Source: Artocarpus heterophyllus
Taxonomy: Eukaryota > Streptophyta > Magnoliopsida > Rosales > Moraceae
DNA: 64,000 nucleotides
Reading direction: 5' to 3'
NCBI GenBank assembly: GCA_025403435.1
Contig: CM046333.1
Coordinates: forward strand, 16,021,770-16,085,769
Shown here: positions 48,881-60,771 of the stretch, in pieces
Numbering within the stretch: position 1 is the first letter of the stretch
Layout: every line of letters starts with the position of its first letter
The notes under the pieces: generated by a model
Database searches by the model: none
What the model saw: the letters and a program-made list of their open reading frames with translations, nothing else
What the model was told of the DNA's origin: nothing
Made by a program: the position numbers and the translations under genes

Positions 48881-50288
48881 AGGTATGGATTATTTACGTG
48901 TGGCAGAGAAGTGTCAGTAATTAGAAGCTCAATGGACGGTGGTGGGGCTTCATCTGTTACCTTGGAAGCCACGCTCTATCTTTCTCTCACACTGAAAATG
49001 GACCCCACAAAGCATGGCGGGAAAAGCGTGACGTGCGGGAAAACAACCCTCATAAGATATATTGGCCATACAGTGGAGATCTCGTCAGCCCGCTCTAGGG
49101 TCCTCCTCCACTGTCCGATCCTCTGACCCATCTCTCAGAGCCCACGTGGTGGGCCCCGGACCCTGATAATGAGACATCGGCCTTTTCACGAGCTCTGTGT
49201 AAGGACAATAGTCAGACCTTTGCCACGTGTCCCGTTGGAATTCCACCGCTACCCCTCTTGGGAAATTCCTTCTTACGCCCTGACGTCCGTAGTCCCTCTT
49301 TCTCTTACCATAACACCACTAATAATCCTTCTCTTACGACCACCCACACGTGCCCGCGAGGCTACGCTAATTAATACCCTTTTTTTCCAATTGGATTATC
49401 CTTAAGTAATCCAAAATCGACAACTGTCTGTCAGAAAGAAGAATGAGGCAAAACGGTTTTGCAACTAACAGATATGATTTAAACGAGTAATATTAATTAT
49501 GTTATAAATTGGGATTAATTGGAGTTAGCTAGCTTACAACCACTTGATTGTATGTTTTGTCTTCACAAACTATGTATAATATTTATTAGAGTAGTTCACA
49601 TTCTAAATGCCATCAACTAAATTGGTGTTTTTTTAATCAAAGATTGACGATGAATTAACAATATGAGCGTAAATTGATGCTTTACACTTAATTTTGAACT
49701 AGTATAATATATCCAACTAATATTTGTCAAAGACCGACATAAATTAGAGTTTATTAAAGCAAGTAAACACGATTAGGAATAATTAAAAAATTGTTGAGAG
49801 AATGGGAAAAAAAAGAAAAGGAAGAAACCGACAGGTGTGGGTTCATACTTCATGGTTGGATGGAAGGGAAGGAGGAAAGGGGAGGGACTAAAAATTCTTT
49901 ATTTTCACCTTGTTAATAAATGATCTGCCATCCTCAAGCGTGTCCTTGGGTCATGCCGGGTCTTAAATACTTCACGCTTTTTGTTGCGATGACCATTATG
50001 ACGAACAAGAGAAACGCCAGTAAGTGAATGTGTTTACAATGTTTCCAATATTTGCAGTTTCTCCAAATTTAAGCCGTCTCTTCTAAGTAGTCTAAAACCA
50101 TTATCACTCTTCACATTCACACTCCGTCTACTCGCCACTACAAACAACACCATAACCAAATTCCAGTCTTCTCCGTAATACTATCCCCACTAGCCCAGAT
50201 TTTTTTTCTTCTTTTTTGTTTTTTGTTTTTCACTTTTTTTTTTTAAAGGAATTAACACGTACGGGTTTGGGGTTGTGGACAAAAAGAG
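48880..50288 (+). promoter_or_regulatory. 5' flank of the ZF-HD gene with G-boxes and E2F-like sites
   Basis: Noticeably less AT-rich than the surroundings between 48880 and 49370. Contains three CACGTG G-boxes (49143-49148, 49224-49229, 49347-49352) and two GCGGGAAA sequences (49017-49024 and 49035-49042), the reverse of the E2F consensus TTTCCCGC. A CT-rich leader and T-runs precede the start codon. Which sites are used is unknown. Confidence 0.45.
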
Positions 50289-51218
50289 ATGGACTTGAGC
50301 GTAGTCCCATACAAGCGTCATCATCAGCAGCGCTCAGCCAATAACAAGGCCGAAAATGAGAGCGAAGACGGCGATGTGGTGGAGCCCAAGAACAACAACA
50401 CCGCCGCCAACAACAACCTTAATAACAAGAACAACATTCTTAACTCCAATCGCAACGACGTCGTCAAGTACAGGGAGTGCATGAGGAACCACGCCGCCTC
50501 CATTGGCGGCCACGCCAACGACGGCTGCGGGGAGTTCATGCCTTCCTCTGCCGCCGCAGAGAGCAACGACTCGTCGCTCACGTGCGCCGCGTGCGGGTGC
50601 CACCGCAACTTCCATCGGAGGGAAGTGATCGGGTGCGACCAGGCTCACAGTCATCATCAGCAGCAGCCGAGCTTGTTGTACCCCGTCCACTCCCCTCCCC
50701 CTCCCCCGCCCATGCTTCTCTACAATCCCTGTGCCACCACCCCACGGTGGGACCCGAAGATGAGCAGCGTCGTGGGGCCGCCCCGCCGCCACCAGATTCA
50801 CTCCCTCCATCGAAACGGCGGGGGAGGGAGGGGGATTGTGGAGGCGCGTGAGGGCCACGCTGAGGGTGGAGCTGAGATCAGGGAGTACTACGATCGGCGG
50901 TCGTCGGAGACGCCGGAGAGGGAGGACGTGTCTGGGCCGGCGGCTTTGGCGGGATCCGGCGGAGGGAAGAGGTTCAGGACGAAGTTCACGCAGGAGCAGA
51001 AGGATAGAATGCTGGCGTTCGCAGAGAGGATCGGGTGGAGGATACAGAGGCAGGATGAGGTGGCGATCAACCAGTTCTGCTCGGAGGTTGGGGTCAGGCG
51101 CAATGTGCTCAAGGTTTGGATGCACAATAACAAGAATGCGCACCGCCGCAGGGAATCCGCACCACCGTCGTTTGCCGAGGCACCCACCCCTCCGACACCG
51201 CAAGCTGCTGGGGTGTGA
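50289..51218 (+). CDS. Zinc-finger homeodomain (ZF-HD) transcription factor
   Basis: Single-exon frame of 309 residues. The N-terminus (about 16-56) is asparagine-rich. The ZF-HD dimerisation zinc finger spans about 60-111: KYRECMRNHAASIGGHANDG, then CGEFMPS, then TCAACGCHRNFHRRE with the C and H zinc ligands in place. A proline- and histidine-rich linker follows (122-145). The homeodomain spans about 226-288, KRFRTKFTQEQKDRMLAFAE through VWMHNNKNAHRR, with the plant ZF-HD form of helix 3 (MHNNK instead of FQNRR). Lack of introns and both domains are typical of the ZHD family. Members bind ATTA-core sites as dimers and act in floral, leaf and stress responses. The CDS is GC-rich against its flanks, which leaves long antisense frames that are not genes. 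The family member number is not assigned. Confidence 0.95.
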   Translation: MDLSVVPYKRHHQQRSANNKAENESEDGDVVEPKNNNTAANNNLNNKNNILNSNRNDVVKYRECMRNHAASIGGHANDGCGEFMPSSAAAESNDSSLTCAACGCHRNFHRREVIGCDQAHSHHQQQPSLLYPVHSPPPPPPMLLYNPCATTPRWDPKMSSVVGPPRRHQIHSLHRNGGGGRGIVEAREGHAEGGAEIREYYDRRSSETPEREDVSGPAALAGSGGGKRFRTKFTQEQKDRMLAFAERIGWRIQRQDEVAINQFCSEVGVRRNVLKVWMHNNKNAHRRRESAPPSFAEAPTPPTPQAAGV

Positions 51219-53711
51219 TGAAACATCATTTTACTAAAACTCCTCCATTTGTACTAATATTTGACATCCTTAATTTGTTGTCCTTCTTTCTTTTTTCCCC
51301 CCTTAATTAGTTATGATTTGATTTTGTTTCGTTTTCGGGTATTTTTTTTCTCTCTCTTACTTTAATTTCTGCGGTGATGGAAGAGGAAGCTAATTGAATT
51401 GGAGTAAACGCTTTTTTTTTTTTTACGAAATTAGGATAATGGTTACAAGAACATGTCGTAAAAATTTGTTTTTCTTTTTCTTTTCCTTTTATGTTGTTGG
51501 ATCAAATGAATGCAGTTGTCCGAAGCTTTTTCCATCTTTTTCCTTTCCCTTTTGAGCTTAACTTGTCTCTAGTTGTTTGGGAAGTTTTCTGCATTACATT
51601 ACTTGGAAGTTTATGTTCAAAATTCAGAGTATGGGCATCCTTGTGAATCCATATCTCTATTGCAATACATGATAAACCCTAAAAAATGCAAGGATAGAGG
51701 GCAAACTTTTTTCTTTTTTTTGGGTTGAAATATCTTGTAGTGAAAAGGGATATTTTTTACGAAGAGTCTCTAATTTGGCATGGGACAATAATACTACTCT
51801 ATTCATGTGCGATTGTTTAATTTTTAAGTTTGCTTGCATGTAATTTGGTAAGACATATTTTAAAATTGAGGGGTAATATTTTCGAATGAAAAAAGAGGAT
51901 ATTTTGACAAAAGAGCAAAAAAAAATTTTGAATTAGATAAATGGTTTTTTTTTTTCACTAAAAAATGCGATTTTTTTTTTAGTACGAAAAAGACTTGTAG
52001 CAAAGAAAAAAACTTTAATAGAGTGAAAAGAAAAAAAACTGGAGTAGTTTTTATGTCTAAAAAATTTGTTTTTTGATGTCAAAAATGTAAAAAAAAAAGA
52101 GATATTTTGTCAAAAAAACTTCCTTAAAGCCATTTTTCAAAATACGCATGAAAAAAGTTATAAACATTTAACCGATTAAACATATATTTTATAATGTATA
52201 TGAAATAATGGTTGAAACGTTTAAAGTTATAATATATGAAAGTTTTATATTTTAATAATTTTTTATTGTAATTGTTAAGAGTTTTACACTAATTGAGATG
52301 CTTAATAATCGTTCTATTGTAAAATGGTGAAAAGAAACTATATTCTATGTTTAATACTTTGATTGATAAATTGTTGTAGAGAGATCCTATGTAGCCTTAC
52401 GGGGGGTTATATCTTGTTATTTACAAAATGGTGAGGCTTACTCTAAATAAATATACTACATGTTAGATTGGCGTATCGAATTTTATAAGTGGTGAAGTTT
52501 TATTTTTTAGGATAAAGAGGATTTTTCATTTGTATTCTCTCAAAATTTTCAAAAAAAAAAAAGAGCATAATAACCAAAAATAATCATACATTTGCCTTAA
52601 ACCGAAAAATATGTTATATAAAACAAAACATATAGATTTTGTTGAAGAAATCCATTCAAACACAAGAGTTGCAAATACCGAAATGTAAATCTTTCATATG
52701 CTATAATATAAAATAAAATATATTTTATTGTAAAATTTTTGTATATTATAATGATTTTGTAATTTCAACTCTTAGTTGAAACTGATTTCTGTTGTAAATC
52801 CAACTCTTAGTTGTAATTCACTTTCCAAACAAACTCATAAAGCTTATAAATATAGATCTTCAAACGAAAAAAAAAAAGGCTTGAAAATAGTGTCGCTTTT
52901 TTGTTAGTAGATTATACCGTTGGTTTCTTTTTATATTGCATATTATGCATTACATCATTGTTTCTTTTTATTTTCCTTGGTATACATTTTTTCATTGTTT
53001 GAGATAGCACATGGTGGCATAGCATATATATATATATATATATATTGTGGTGACATTACTTTAAGCTCGTGGAAATAATTAGGGAAGAAGTACTAAAAAC
53101 TAATTAAGAATTTAATTAATTTTGTATTTCATAGTAAATAGTAAACTGAAGAATTTAATTAATTTTGTAGTTCATCTTCCTGCCATTTTACATAACAAAA
53201 CCACGTTTCATTACTGTTTAGTATTTATTATGTTGTACATTTGTAGTTCACAGTAAATAGATTCACTTTGTTCCCGCCGAAGAATTCAATTAATTTTGCC
53301 CAGAGTTCAATTTTAAGGTCGTATTTCAGTACGTCGTACCAACACAACGCTACAGTGCCTTCACTTAATGCGGTGTTAATTAATTACACCAGTCTTCTTG
53401 TTTTGTTCTTTTTTATTTGTTCCGTTTAAAACTTGAAGAAGTAGAAGCTAGCAAGGTTAACAATGCAATTTTGCTAAGCTGAAAAGTCTTCGCAGTAATT
53501 TACCCCTTTTTTCCCTTTAAAAAATATATTAAATTCTTTAAATTTTAAGACTACCTCAAAAGAATCTTGTGACATGTGAACAGCTCGTTAGTGTAAAAAA
53601 TACATGCTTACAGGCATAATCTAGTTATACAGTTAAGAGTTCAAATTCCTCACTTCAAATTCAAAAAAAAAAAATAATCATGCTAATTAAAATGGTCGGG
53701 CACAAGCATAT
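51219..53711. other. Intergenic between the ZF-HD gene and NdhT
   Basis: ZF-HD 3' flank with T/C runs, then AT-rich sequence. (TA)n at about 53024-53045. A degenerate MITE-like region lies at about 52620-52830, with repeated CAACTCTTAGTTG phrases. GAATTTAATTAATTTTGTA-like direct repeats occur at 53109-53180. No gene recognised. Confidence 0.5.
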
Positions 53712-54175
53712 ATAGTTTGTTTGGTAGACAGATTTGAAACGTATTGATTTATAGATTTTTTTATTTGAATTGTGTGATTTGAATTTAATAATTTGAATTG
53801 TAATCCGAATTGATGTTTAGATGTATATTTAAAGTGTTAATTTAAATAGGGGTTAAAATTGAAATTTATGTTGGATAATAGTAAATTTTTTTAAATTATT
53901 GATAAATCTAACAAAATTTTAATGTTTATGATATTAAAAAAATGCAATATAGATTTTGATTTATTTCTTTTCATTAAGGAAGCAATAAAGAAAAATCGTT
54001 TCAATCGAATATCAATAGAGAAGTTATAAGTTTTTTTTCACAAATATATGAGAGAAAAAATTAGATTATATTACAACAAATGATTTGAGTTTTTAAACTC
54101 TCAAATCAAAGATTTTGATAAAATTCAGAGGAGAGGATTTGAATGGTTTAAATTTTAAAGACGTCAAACATTTAT
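53712..54175. mobile_element. Relative of the 41294 element, just upstream of NdhT
   Basis: In order and inverted orientation it matches 41294-41840. Shared phrases include AATTTGAATTGTAATCCGAA, GATTTATTTCTTTTCATTA and GAGAGAAAAAATTAGA with small changes. Its terminal repeats have decayed, so ends are approximate. It stops about 230 bp before the NdhT start codon. Confidence 0.65.
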
Positions 54176-54406
54176 TCGAATGATTAAAATTCTAAGAGTG
54201 GAAAAGTTGACCAATCTGCCAACCAAATCAACCATATTTCATTTCAAAACACCCCACGATACGCCAAACCTCGGCTCACTATCGAAATTTCTGAACCACA
54301 TAAACAAGTACAAGAGGGCCACAAAAAAAAGAAAACTGGAATTTTTGAAGTGGTTAAAAAAAAAAAAGAACAAATCATATTCTTTTTGTGGCTATAGAAA
54401 CAATTA

Positions 54407-56442
54407 ATGGCTGCTGCAACTCAGGCTTTATATTCTCTGGTCATCGGGGGGCGAGCAAACTCGGGACGCAGGCCATTAACGCCGATTACAACAACAACAG
54501 GACGACATGTGAACGTTAGATTGGGAGTAATTCGTGCAATTTCAGAACAACAAGGCCAACGGAACAGCCAAAGGGCGCCGCCCGGTGTCGACACCAGAAT
54601 ACATTGGGACAACGAAGACGAGGGCTGGGTCGGAGGCAGCAGCAGCAGCACAACTAGTACTTCAAACCAAGCTCAAGACGATCATAAGAACCTCTTGGGC
54701 GAGAAGTTCTCTGATTTGCTCAACCAATCCACCGATTCCCATTACCAGTGAGTCTTTGTTAGTTTTAGTTTTCGTTTTCCTTTCATTTAATAAAACTATA
54801 ATTTTTTACACTGAAAGTCTCAAATCTCCAGAACTTTCACTGGGATTTACGTGCAATATTGATCATTGCTCTCTTTTTTTTACACGCCCCACAGTTGCAC
54901 ATTTAACTATTTTTAACCTAGGATGTTCGGAGAGAGGATGTTAACCTATGGCTATAGACTATAGTTTTCTCTTTGCTTATAACTCAAGTTGCAATAAGTT
55001 TGCTCACATGTTTAACCGGAAAATTAGGGATGATTTGACCAAACTCTTGAAATATATTTAGTAGGTCTTCAAACATTCGAGGACCTACATTTGGCCGAGG
55101 AGGACAGCTGTTCCTTGAATCTAATAACTCTTTTTAATTTTGTTTCTCTAAAAAATATTTTTACCATTTTTTTTTTGAAATTTTATAAAGTGCCTCATAG
55201 AGATAGAATTTTGAAAAACATTTCAATTACATCCCAAGTTTCTACTTTTAAATGTACTCATATTTTGTAAAACACTAAATAAATCAAAAACCATCTATGG
55301 TACTATGGAAACTTATATTTTTATGTTTTAAGCTTCAAAAAGTAAATTAAATTTTATTACAACGCTAAAAAAAATATAATTATGCTGTAATTTGGTTTTA
55401 AAATTTTTGTTCTACTATGACCCTATCTGAAAAAAATCTTTGACGGATCAAATTGTCCATTTGCAAAAGGTCAAACGCGCTCTTCTTACTTTGGACGTTC
55501 CGGTGTACACTTTCCAAAAATAAAGAGTCCGGAGAACAGGGGAAGAATATCACCATTTTTGTCACTCATACCATATCTGAAATAACTATTTCTTCTGATA
55601 GCATAGATTTAATCCTATTTCTCAATGGCATCCCACGATTATTCTGCATATTCATCTTCCAGTGATTAATTTCTCTTTTCAATATACATTGCCTCAGCTT
55701 TAGTGAGACATCAAGGTAAATTCATGCAAATTTAAGCTAGCTAGTCAGTATTGTAACACCCCAAACGTTATGCTCTACAACTTCAATGTAATCTGTTTGT
55801 GTGCTTGTTGGGACCCCCTTTTTTTTAATAGAATGGTTTGTGGGACTTAGTGAAAAATGCTTTATGGGACAATTGCTTAACGGCAAATGTTACTCTTTCC
55901 AAACGATCTCCCTGTTCCAAGCTCAAATCAAACACTTGTTGGATAAATGAAAAACTTGGATAAATTGAGATTTTGTTATATTTGATCCTAATTATTTGCT
56001 GCTCAAAACATTAAAAAGGTTCTTAGGAGTATCAGCAGAAGCCGATTTGGAAGAGATCAAAGCAGCATACAGGAGGCTATCAAAAGAGTACCATCCAGAC
56101 ACAACCACTCTTCCCTTAAAAGCGGCGTCAGACAAGTTCTTGAGGTTAAGGGAAGTGTATGATGTGCTAAGCAATGAAGAGAGCCGCCAGTTTTACGACT
56201 GGACGCTTGCTCAGGAGGCCGCGAGCCGCCAAGCGGAGAAGATGAGGATGAAGTTGGACGATCCTTACGAGCAGGACATCAGGAACTATGAGCCTGTCCC
56301 TGACGTGGTTGATCGTCTCGGTGGAAGGAACATGGAACTCAGTGATCAGGCTATGACTGCCCTTACTTTTGATGTTCTTATTGTCGTTTTTGCCATCTGC
56401 TGTATTATTTATGTCATCTTCTTCAAAGAACCATATTACTAG
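54407..56442 (+). CDS. NdhT: NdhT, J-domain subunit of chloroplast NDH complex
   Basis: Two exons, 54407-54747 and 56019-56442, joined within a glutamine codon (CA|G), give 254 residues. The intron is 1271 bp with GTGAGT and an AG acceptor in AAAAAG. The N-terminus MAAATQALYSLVIGGRAN is serine, alanine and basic rich, as in a chloroplast transit peptide. The motif GVDTRIHWDNEDEGWVGG precedes the J domain. The J domain (about 112-180) has the YHPDT form of the HPD motif and FLGVSAEADLEEIKAAYRRL. The C-terminal part EPVPDVVDRLGGRNMELSDQ is followed by one membrane span (about 228-249, LTFDVLIVVFAICCIIYVIF). This is the layout of NdhT (CRRJ), a stromal-side subunit near the ferredoxin-binding end of the NAD(P)H dehydrogenase complex in cyclic electron flow. 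An intact copy suggests the plastid NDH complex is retained. Confidence 0.95.
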
Positions 56443-56486
56443 CTAGCTGGTTTTCATGATCTATTACATACACATATTACATATAT

Positions 56487-56525
<39 letters not shown>

Positions 56526-57836
56526 TTCAATTTACTATGTATATATATGTATATGACTCTATGTGTACAGCATATTGTGCATTTGTAACCTCTCCAAGTG
56601 ATCATAATTAAGCTTATACAGCGTACAGATTGAAATTGTAACACTTGGGATTTGAGGATTAAATGATAAGGTTTTGAACCTTTCTGTTTTCAGCTAAAAT
56701 AATGTTAGGTCTTCCCAATCCCATGAATTCTCTAGGAAATTAAAAGACTAAATAATACATTAATTATGAGCTCATCATTTTGCTAAAGTGAAGCAGAAAT
56801 GCAGGGACAATTCATTTCTGGAGATGAAAAAGGAGGTGCGTAACTTTGGGACAAATTAAGATTAATTTTACTTGGCACCCAAAATTCATTTTGGTTAGAA
56901 AGTGTAGACCGTGCTCATTGAAATTGTATATGTTGTTTCCCATTGTCAATTAACTCACCTTTCGAAAACAAGGATGAAACAAAAAATGTCCAACAAAGTA
57001 AAAAAAAAAAAAAAACAGATTCATGGATCATGGATAACCAATATTGTCTAATTCATCGACAACAGCGAATTTGTACTCAAACGACTGTCGTTTTCAAGTA
57101 AAAACGACAAGAGGGTTTAATTTTTAAGGTCTAATCGCACTAACCTATTCCAACATAAAAGAGACAACTTGCGACATTAGAATGAAACGGAAAAACTTTT
57201 GGAGATTGGAGAAACTAGATGGTGATACTTAGAAACAAGAAAGTCAAAGTAACATATAATGTCGAGCGACAATTGTGAAAAACAATTCAGAAACGACAGA
57301 AAACTTCAAAGTCACAAAGAAACATCGTTCTTGTAAAGGTCAACTGATGTTTCGCCCATTAATGAAATGGCAACAAATTTGTGGAGACTGGAGAAATGAG
57401 ATAGCGATAATTGGAAACAAGAAAGCCAACTTACTATCCAACGACAATCATAAAAAGCAAATAGGTATAGGGTGTTTGGAAGAGTAGTTTAGATCAATAT
57501 TTTAAACTGTAAATGGCATAAAATTCTCACGTATTATAGTAAAAAACTATAGTGTAAAGCTCTCGTATATTACAATTTTTAAATTTAAACTGATGATTTA
57601 AATCATACTCCTAAATACCCAACTTGTTGTTTGTCCTTTCAAAAACAACAGAAAAACGTCGATTTATTGAGAGCGTACATTTTGCTAATTGACGATATTT
57701 CGTTTCCAGATTTTAAGCGAAAGCAAGTTTTAAGGTACAAACAATACAATTATAAGCTGTCATAAGTCATAAAACTGGAGTTTTCAAACATTACTAGTGC
57801 TAACAGTGGGTGTCACAAGATTTCTTACATAGTAGA
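56443..57836. other. Intergenic downstream of NdhT
   Basis: Contains (TA)n at 56491-56522 and a Tourist-like MITE relative at about 57468-57611 (ends GGGTGTTTGGAAGAGTA and TACTCCTAAATACCC). The rest is AT-rich with no gene seen. Confidence 0.55.
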
Positions 57837-58196
57837 TCATGTTAAGTCCTTGTTCTCAAGATCCCAAAGGTCCAAAATCACAGTAGTGAAGTGATGATCA
57901 TCTGCCCCATAATTTTGGGGTTCTTCAACAACTTCTTAACGTCTCATGTGTTCATCCTCTTCAACCGAAAAGGTCGGTATAGGCGTCCCTTCTTTGTCGG
58001 ATGTTCTTCTGACATCTAATAAGCTTTCCCACCATTGGTCTTCTTGTGGGGCATAATAATACGATTCGTATGATGATGTTGATAAAATGTTATCATGATT
58101 AACGACTGTTAAGGATAAAATGTTATCATTTAACATCGGCTTATTTTCACTAATCCAAGGCAATTGTGACTGTTTGGAGAACCTTTGGGCACAAGA
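57837..58196 (-). pseudogene. Decayed R2R3-MYB C-terminal exon (subgroup 6-like, tentative)
   Basis: A minus-strand frame reads from about 58196 to TAA at 57936-57938. It stays open in the same frame for 32 more codons to TGA at 57837-57839. Its composition is protein-like, not AT-driven: QRFSKQSQLPWISEN, then EDQWWESLLDV, then after the stop VILDLWDLEN. Tryptophan-rich WWESLL and LWDL motifs, with a QRF preceding them, resemble the C-termini of anthocyanin-type MYB activators. Just upstream, AACGTGATA is followed by a disrupted frame. No R2 or R3 exon was found, and the dispersed repeat begins within about 200 bp, so the gene has probably been cut by insertion. The assignment is from memory of motifs only; an unrelated protein fragment is possible. 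Confidence 0.4.
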
Positions 58197-58829
58197 CTAT
58201 CACGTTGGACTTGACAATCCTCGACCAACCACAATCTTTTGACCCTTCTCACCTAACTTTTAATAGCACCTTGGTTAACCCGACACCTCAACTCGGCCTC
58301 TATGTGAAATTGACGGAGGCTTTTGCTCTCTTTTGTCGTCCTGAGCATGATGATGTTGGCGCTGCACCTCAATGCCGCCGTCAACAGTGGTTCAAATGGT
58401 GGCGCGATGGCCGAAGAAGGGCAGCTGCGTCGGCACTGTTGCGACAGAAATTGACAGGAAATAGCAGTGCCATTTCTTCCTCTTGTTGATTTGAGTCGAT
58501 TGACACCAAGATCGTGTTGATTGATGCTTGGACGGCGAAGAAATCATGTCGAAAAGGATGGGCCTTTCCACGGCTTTGATGGGTGATTGTGGGTTGCTCT
58601 GGCGATGTTATGGTAGGCACAACATATTGTTGGACTCGCCTTATCGCTATTTATTCAATAGTACGGGAGGTGTCGAAAACCAATACCAGAATCTTAATAT
58701 GAGTTTTCGACAGGTTGTGATGAATATGAAAGAGTGAGAAAGTAGAGAGAATTTGATTTTTTTTTTTGTGTATCCATGTAAATACATACATACATATATA
58801 CACATATATATACTGTATATATATGTATA

Positions 58830-58980
58830 TATATACTGTTGTGGATTCACAAATTCTAATTTGTGGATATATACTGTATATATACATATAAATTCTAATT
58901 TGTATCGTGACCGGGTTGATTATATGTATATATACTGTTGTGGATTCACAAATTCTAATTTGTGTCGTGATCGGGTTGAT
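58830..58980. repeat. Tandem duplication with TA-rich units
   Basis: The phrase CTGTTGTGGATTCACAAATT followed by CTAATTTGTG occurs at about 58837 and again at about 58937. A partial unit lies between them (58885-58915). Copy 1 of the repeat has one equivalent unit near 525-550. Confidence 0.8.
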
Positions 58981-59567
58981 TAACTTTTGATCTATAAACT
59001 TTAAACTTTTTAAAAACATAACTTACTTTTTAAAACTGTAATATTCTTGCTCATTCTGAAATTAAATAAATAATTTCTAACTATATTTTAAACTATTATA
59101 TCTTTATTGTCATAGAGTTATTTTTTTAATTTATCCCTGCTTATGGATTTCAAGATTTTGTTTAAAATAATAAATCTTGACATTTTAGTCTTTAAAATTG
59201 GTGATTAACTAATTTCATCATATATATATTTTAAGAATAATATCATGTATTTAAGAGCTTTGTTCAAAACTTAAAATTCGATTTCTTTAATTAAAATAAA
59301 ATTTTGTAAATTTTAAAATTTTTAAAATGCTAATTAATAAATAATGTATACAGGTTTCATTAAAAGTTTCATATTATAAACTTCTAATTTTATATAGTCA
59401 AAATTTATAAAATTTTTCATCTAATTCAATTGACTATCTATAAGTCAATTTAATTCAAATTTTAAACTTAACACAATTCATGCTTTTATGGGTATAACCC
59501 TAATTGTTCACAGTAAGAAGCTGTTTATGTGTCCATATCTAATCTATGGATCTTTTTTTACCATTAC

Positions 59568-59613
<46 letters not shown>

Positions 59614-59768
59614 ACAATAATAAACTTTATGCAATTACCAAGGTGTATAAAAGTTAACTGTACACATATAGAATATTCGAATTCTTGAACTTGCAAAAAT
59701 CCTTATGGCTTTATTGAAATTCTTATTATGCTTGTGATCTTCATTAATATTAAGATCGATTTTACATA

Positions 59769-60038
59769 TGTTGAGGTGTTGAGATCCCCGGCCGAAGCCT
59801 GGTGGGCACCTCGAACGTATTGCTGAGAGGGTCCATGCTTGGGGAGAGACCTAGCTCGGATTTGCCTCCCGTGGGGGGAGCGCGTCCCCCAGGAGTTAAA
59901 CCCGTTTTCCTCTTGAATAATAGGGTCTTAGGGTGTCCCCTGGATACCAATCCATGCAATCTCCCCGAGCAGGGACCCTCTCGGCAATACGTTCGAGGTG
60001 CCCGTCAGGCTCCGGCCGGGGAATTCAACACCTCAACA
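59769..60038. mobile_element. GC-rich fold-back element, 270 bp
   Basis: Ends TGTTGAGGTGTTGA and TCAACACCTCAACA. Arms of about 75-80 bp pair with few mismatches, for example CACCTCGAACGTATTGC (left, near 59810) against its complement near 59985. The loop is about 110 bp and contains GGGGGGAGCGCGTCCCCC (59874-59891). Flanked by the exact 5-bp duplication ACATA (59764-59768 and 60039-60043). Much more GC-rich than its host. TG...CA ends and a 5-bp duplication are LTR-like, but the long arms are not. No protein is encoded. Confidence 0.85.
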
Positions 60039-60771
60039 ACATACATAAACCTTGTGCTTACTATTTCTGAATTATGATGTTGAGTTGTTGGTTACTATGA
60101 TTTAAGTTTCTCATGTTCAACTGACATTATGTAGAAATTTCATATAATCATACTGAGTCAAAAGTTCATTTTTATCAGTTAATCTCAATTTAGATATTCT
60201 AATTGAGATTCTTATAAAGCCTACTACTTTGACTCATACATAAAATTATTGAAATTTTGGTATAGCATATTGAGTAATTATTTTTAATTATCCGAGTATA
60301 CAATCACTGCATCATGTTTTGCTATATGTTTCATACAAAGATCATATAATTGCATTGTTAACTTTATTTCTTACTAAAGTCTTATAGCTATTAAGACTTT
60401 TAAAATGCGTATTAAGTGAGAAAATTCAAAATCATAAATTGTAATTTAATCGCGATTTAAACTTGTAAATTTTCTTGACGTTGCAGAAAATTTCTAACCT
60501 TGAATTGAAATCTTATAATTTTCTCGTAGTTCTTACAGAAACCTGAACTTGTTATACTTTCTTATGAACCTAACGATGTGGTTATAGAAAAATCCTTAAT
60601 TAATTTTTGTTTATTAATTATTGAATTTTTCTGGTCATTACATAATCTGAAAACAAAACTCTAATGGTTTGTGTTAATGTTGGATCTACAATCAAATATA
60701 AAAAATGTTAATTCAAGTTGTTTATGTTCTGTTTAAGAAATTTAGGCCCTCAAATCATCGTTAATTGGATC

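Larger units (their letters stand above)
58370..60650. repeat. Dispersed repeat family, copy 2 (with insertion)
   Basis: Same orientation and order of landmarks as about 100-2130, including the TTA microsatellite (59566-59612) and the right end CTGGTCATTACAT. Differs by a 58830-58980 tandem duplication and by the 270-bp fold-back element at 59769-60038. No coding capacity recognised. Confidence 0.75.

Noticed and set aside
50334..51203. 289-codon open frame on the minus strand
   Set aside because: It is the antisense of the ZF-HD gene; the GC-rich coding strand lacks stops on the complement, and the product has no domain.
58166..58489. 107-codon plus-strand frame with a protein-like start
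   Set aside because: Overlaps the dispersed repeat and the antisense of the MYB-like fragment; no recognised family and arginine-rich drift at the end.
59769..60038. Cassandra-type LTR (5S-bearing TRIM)
   Set aside because: Size and TG...CA ends fit, but no 5S box A or box C sequence is present and the arms are long inverted repeats.
59802..60077. 91-codon frame across the fold-back element
   Set aside because: Covers both hairpin arms; an ORF also exists on the opposite strand, as expected for a palindrome.
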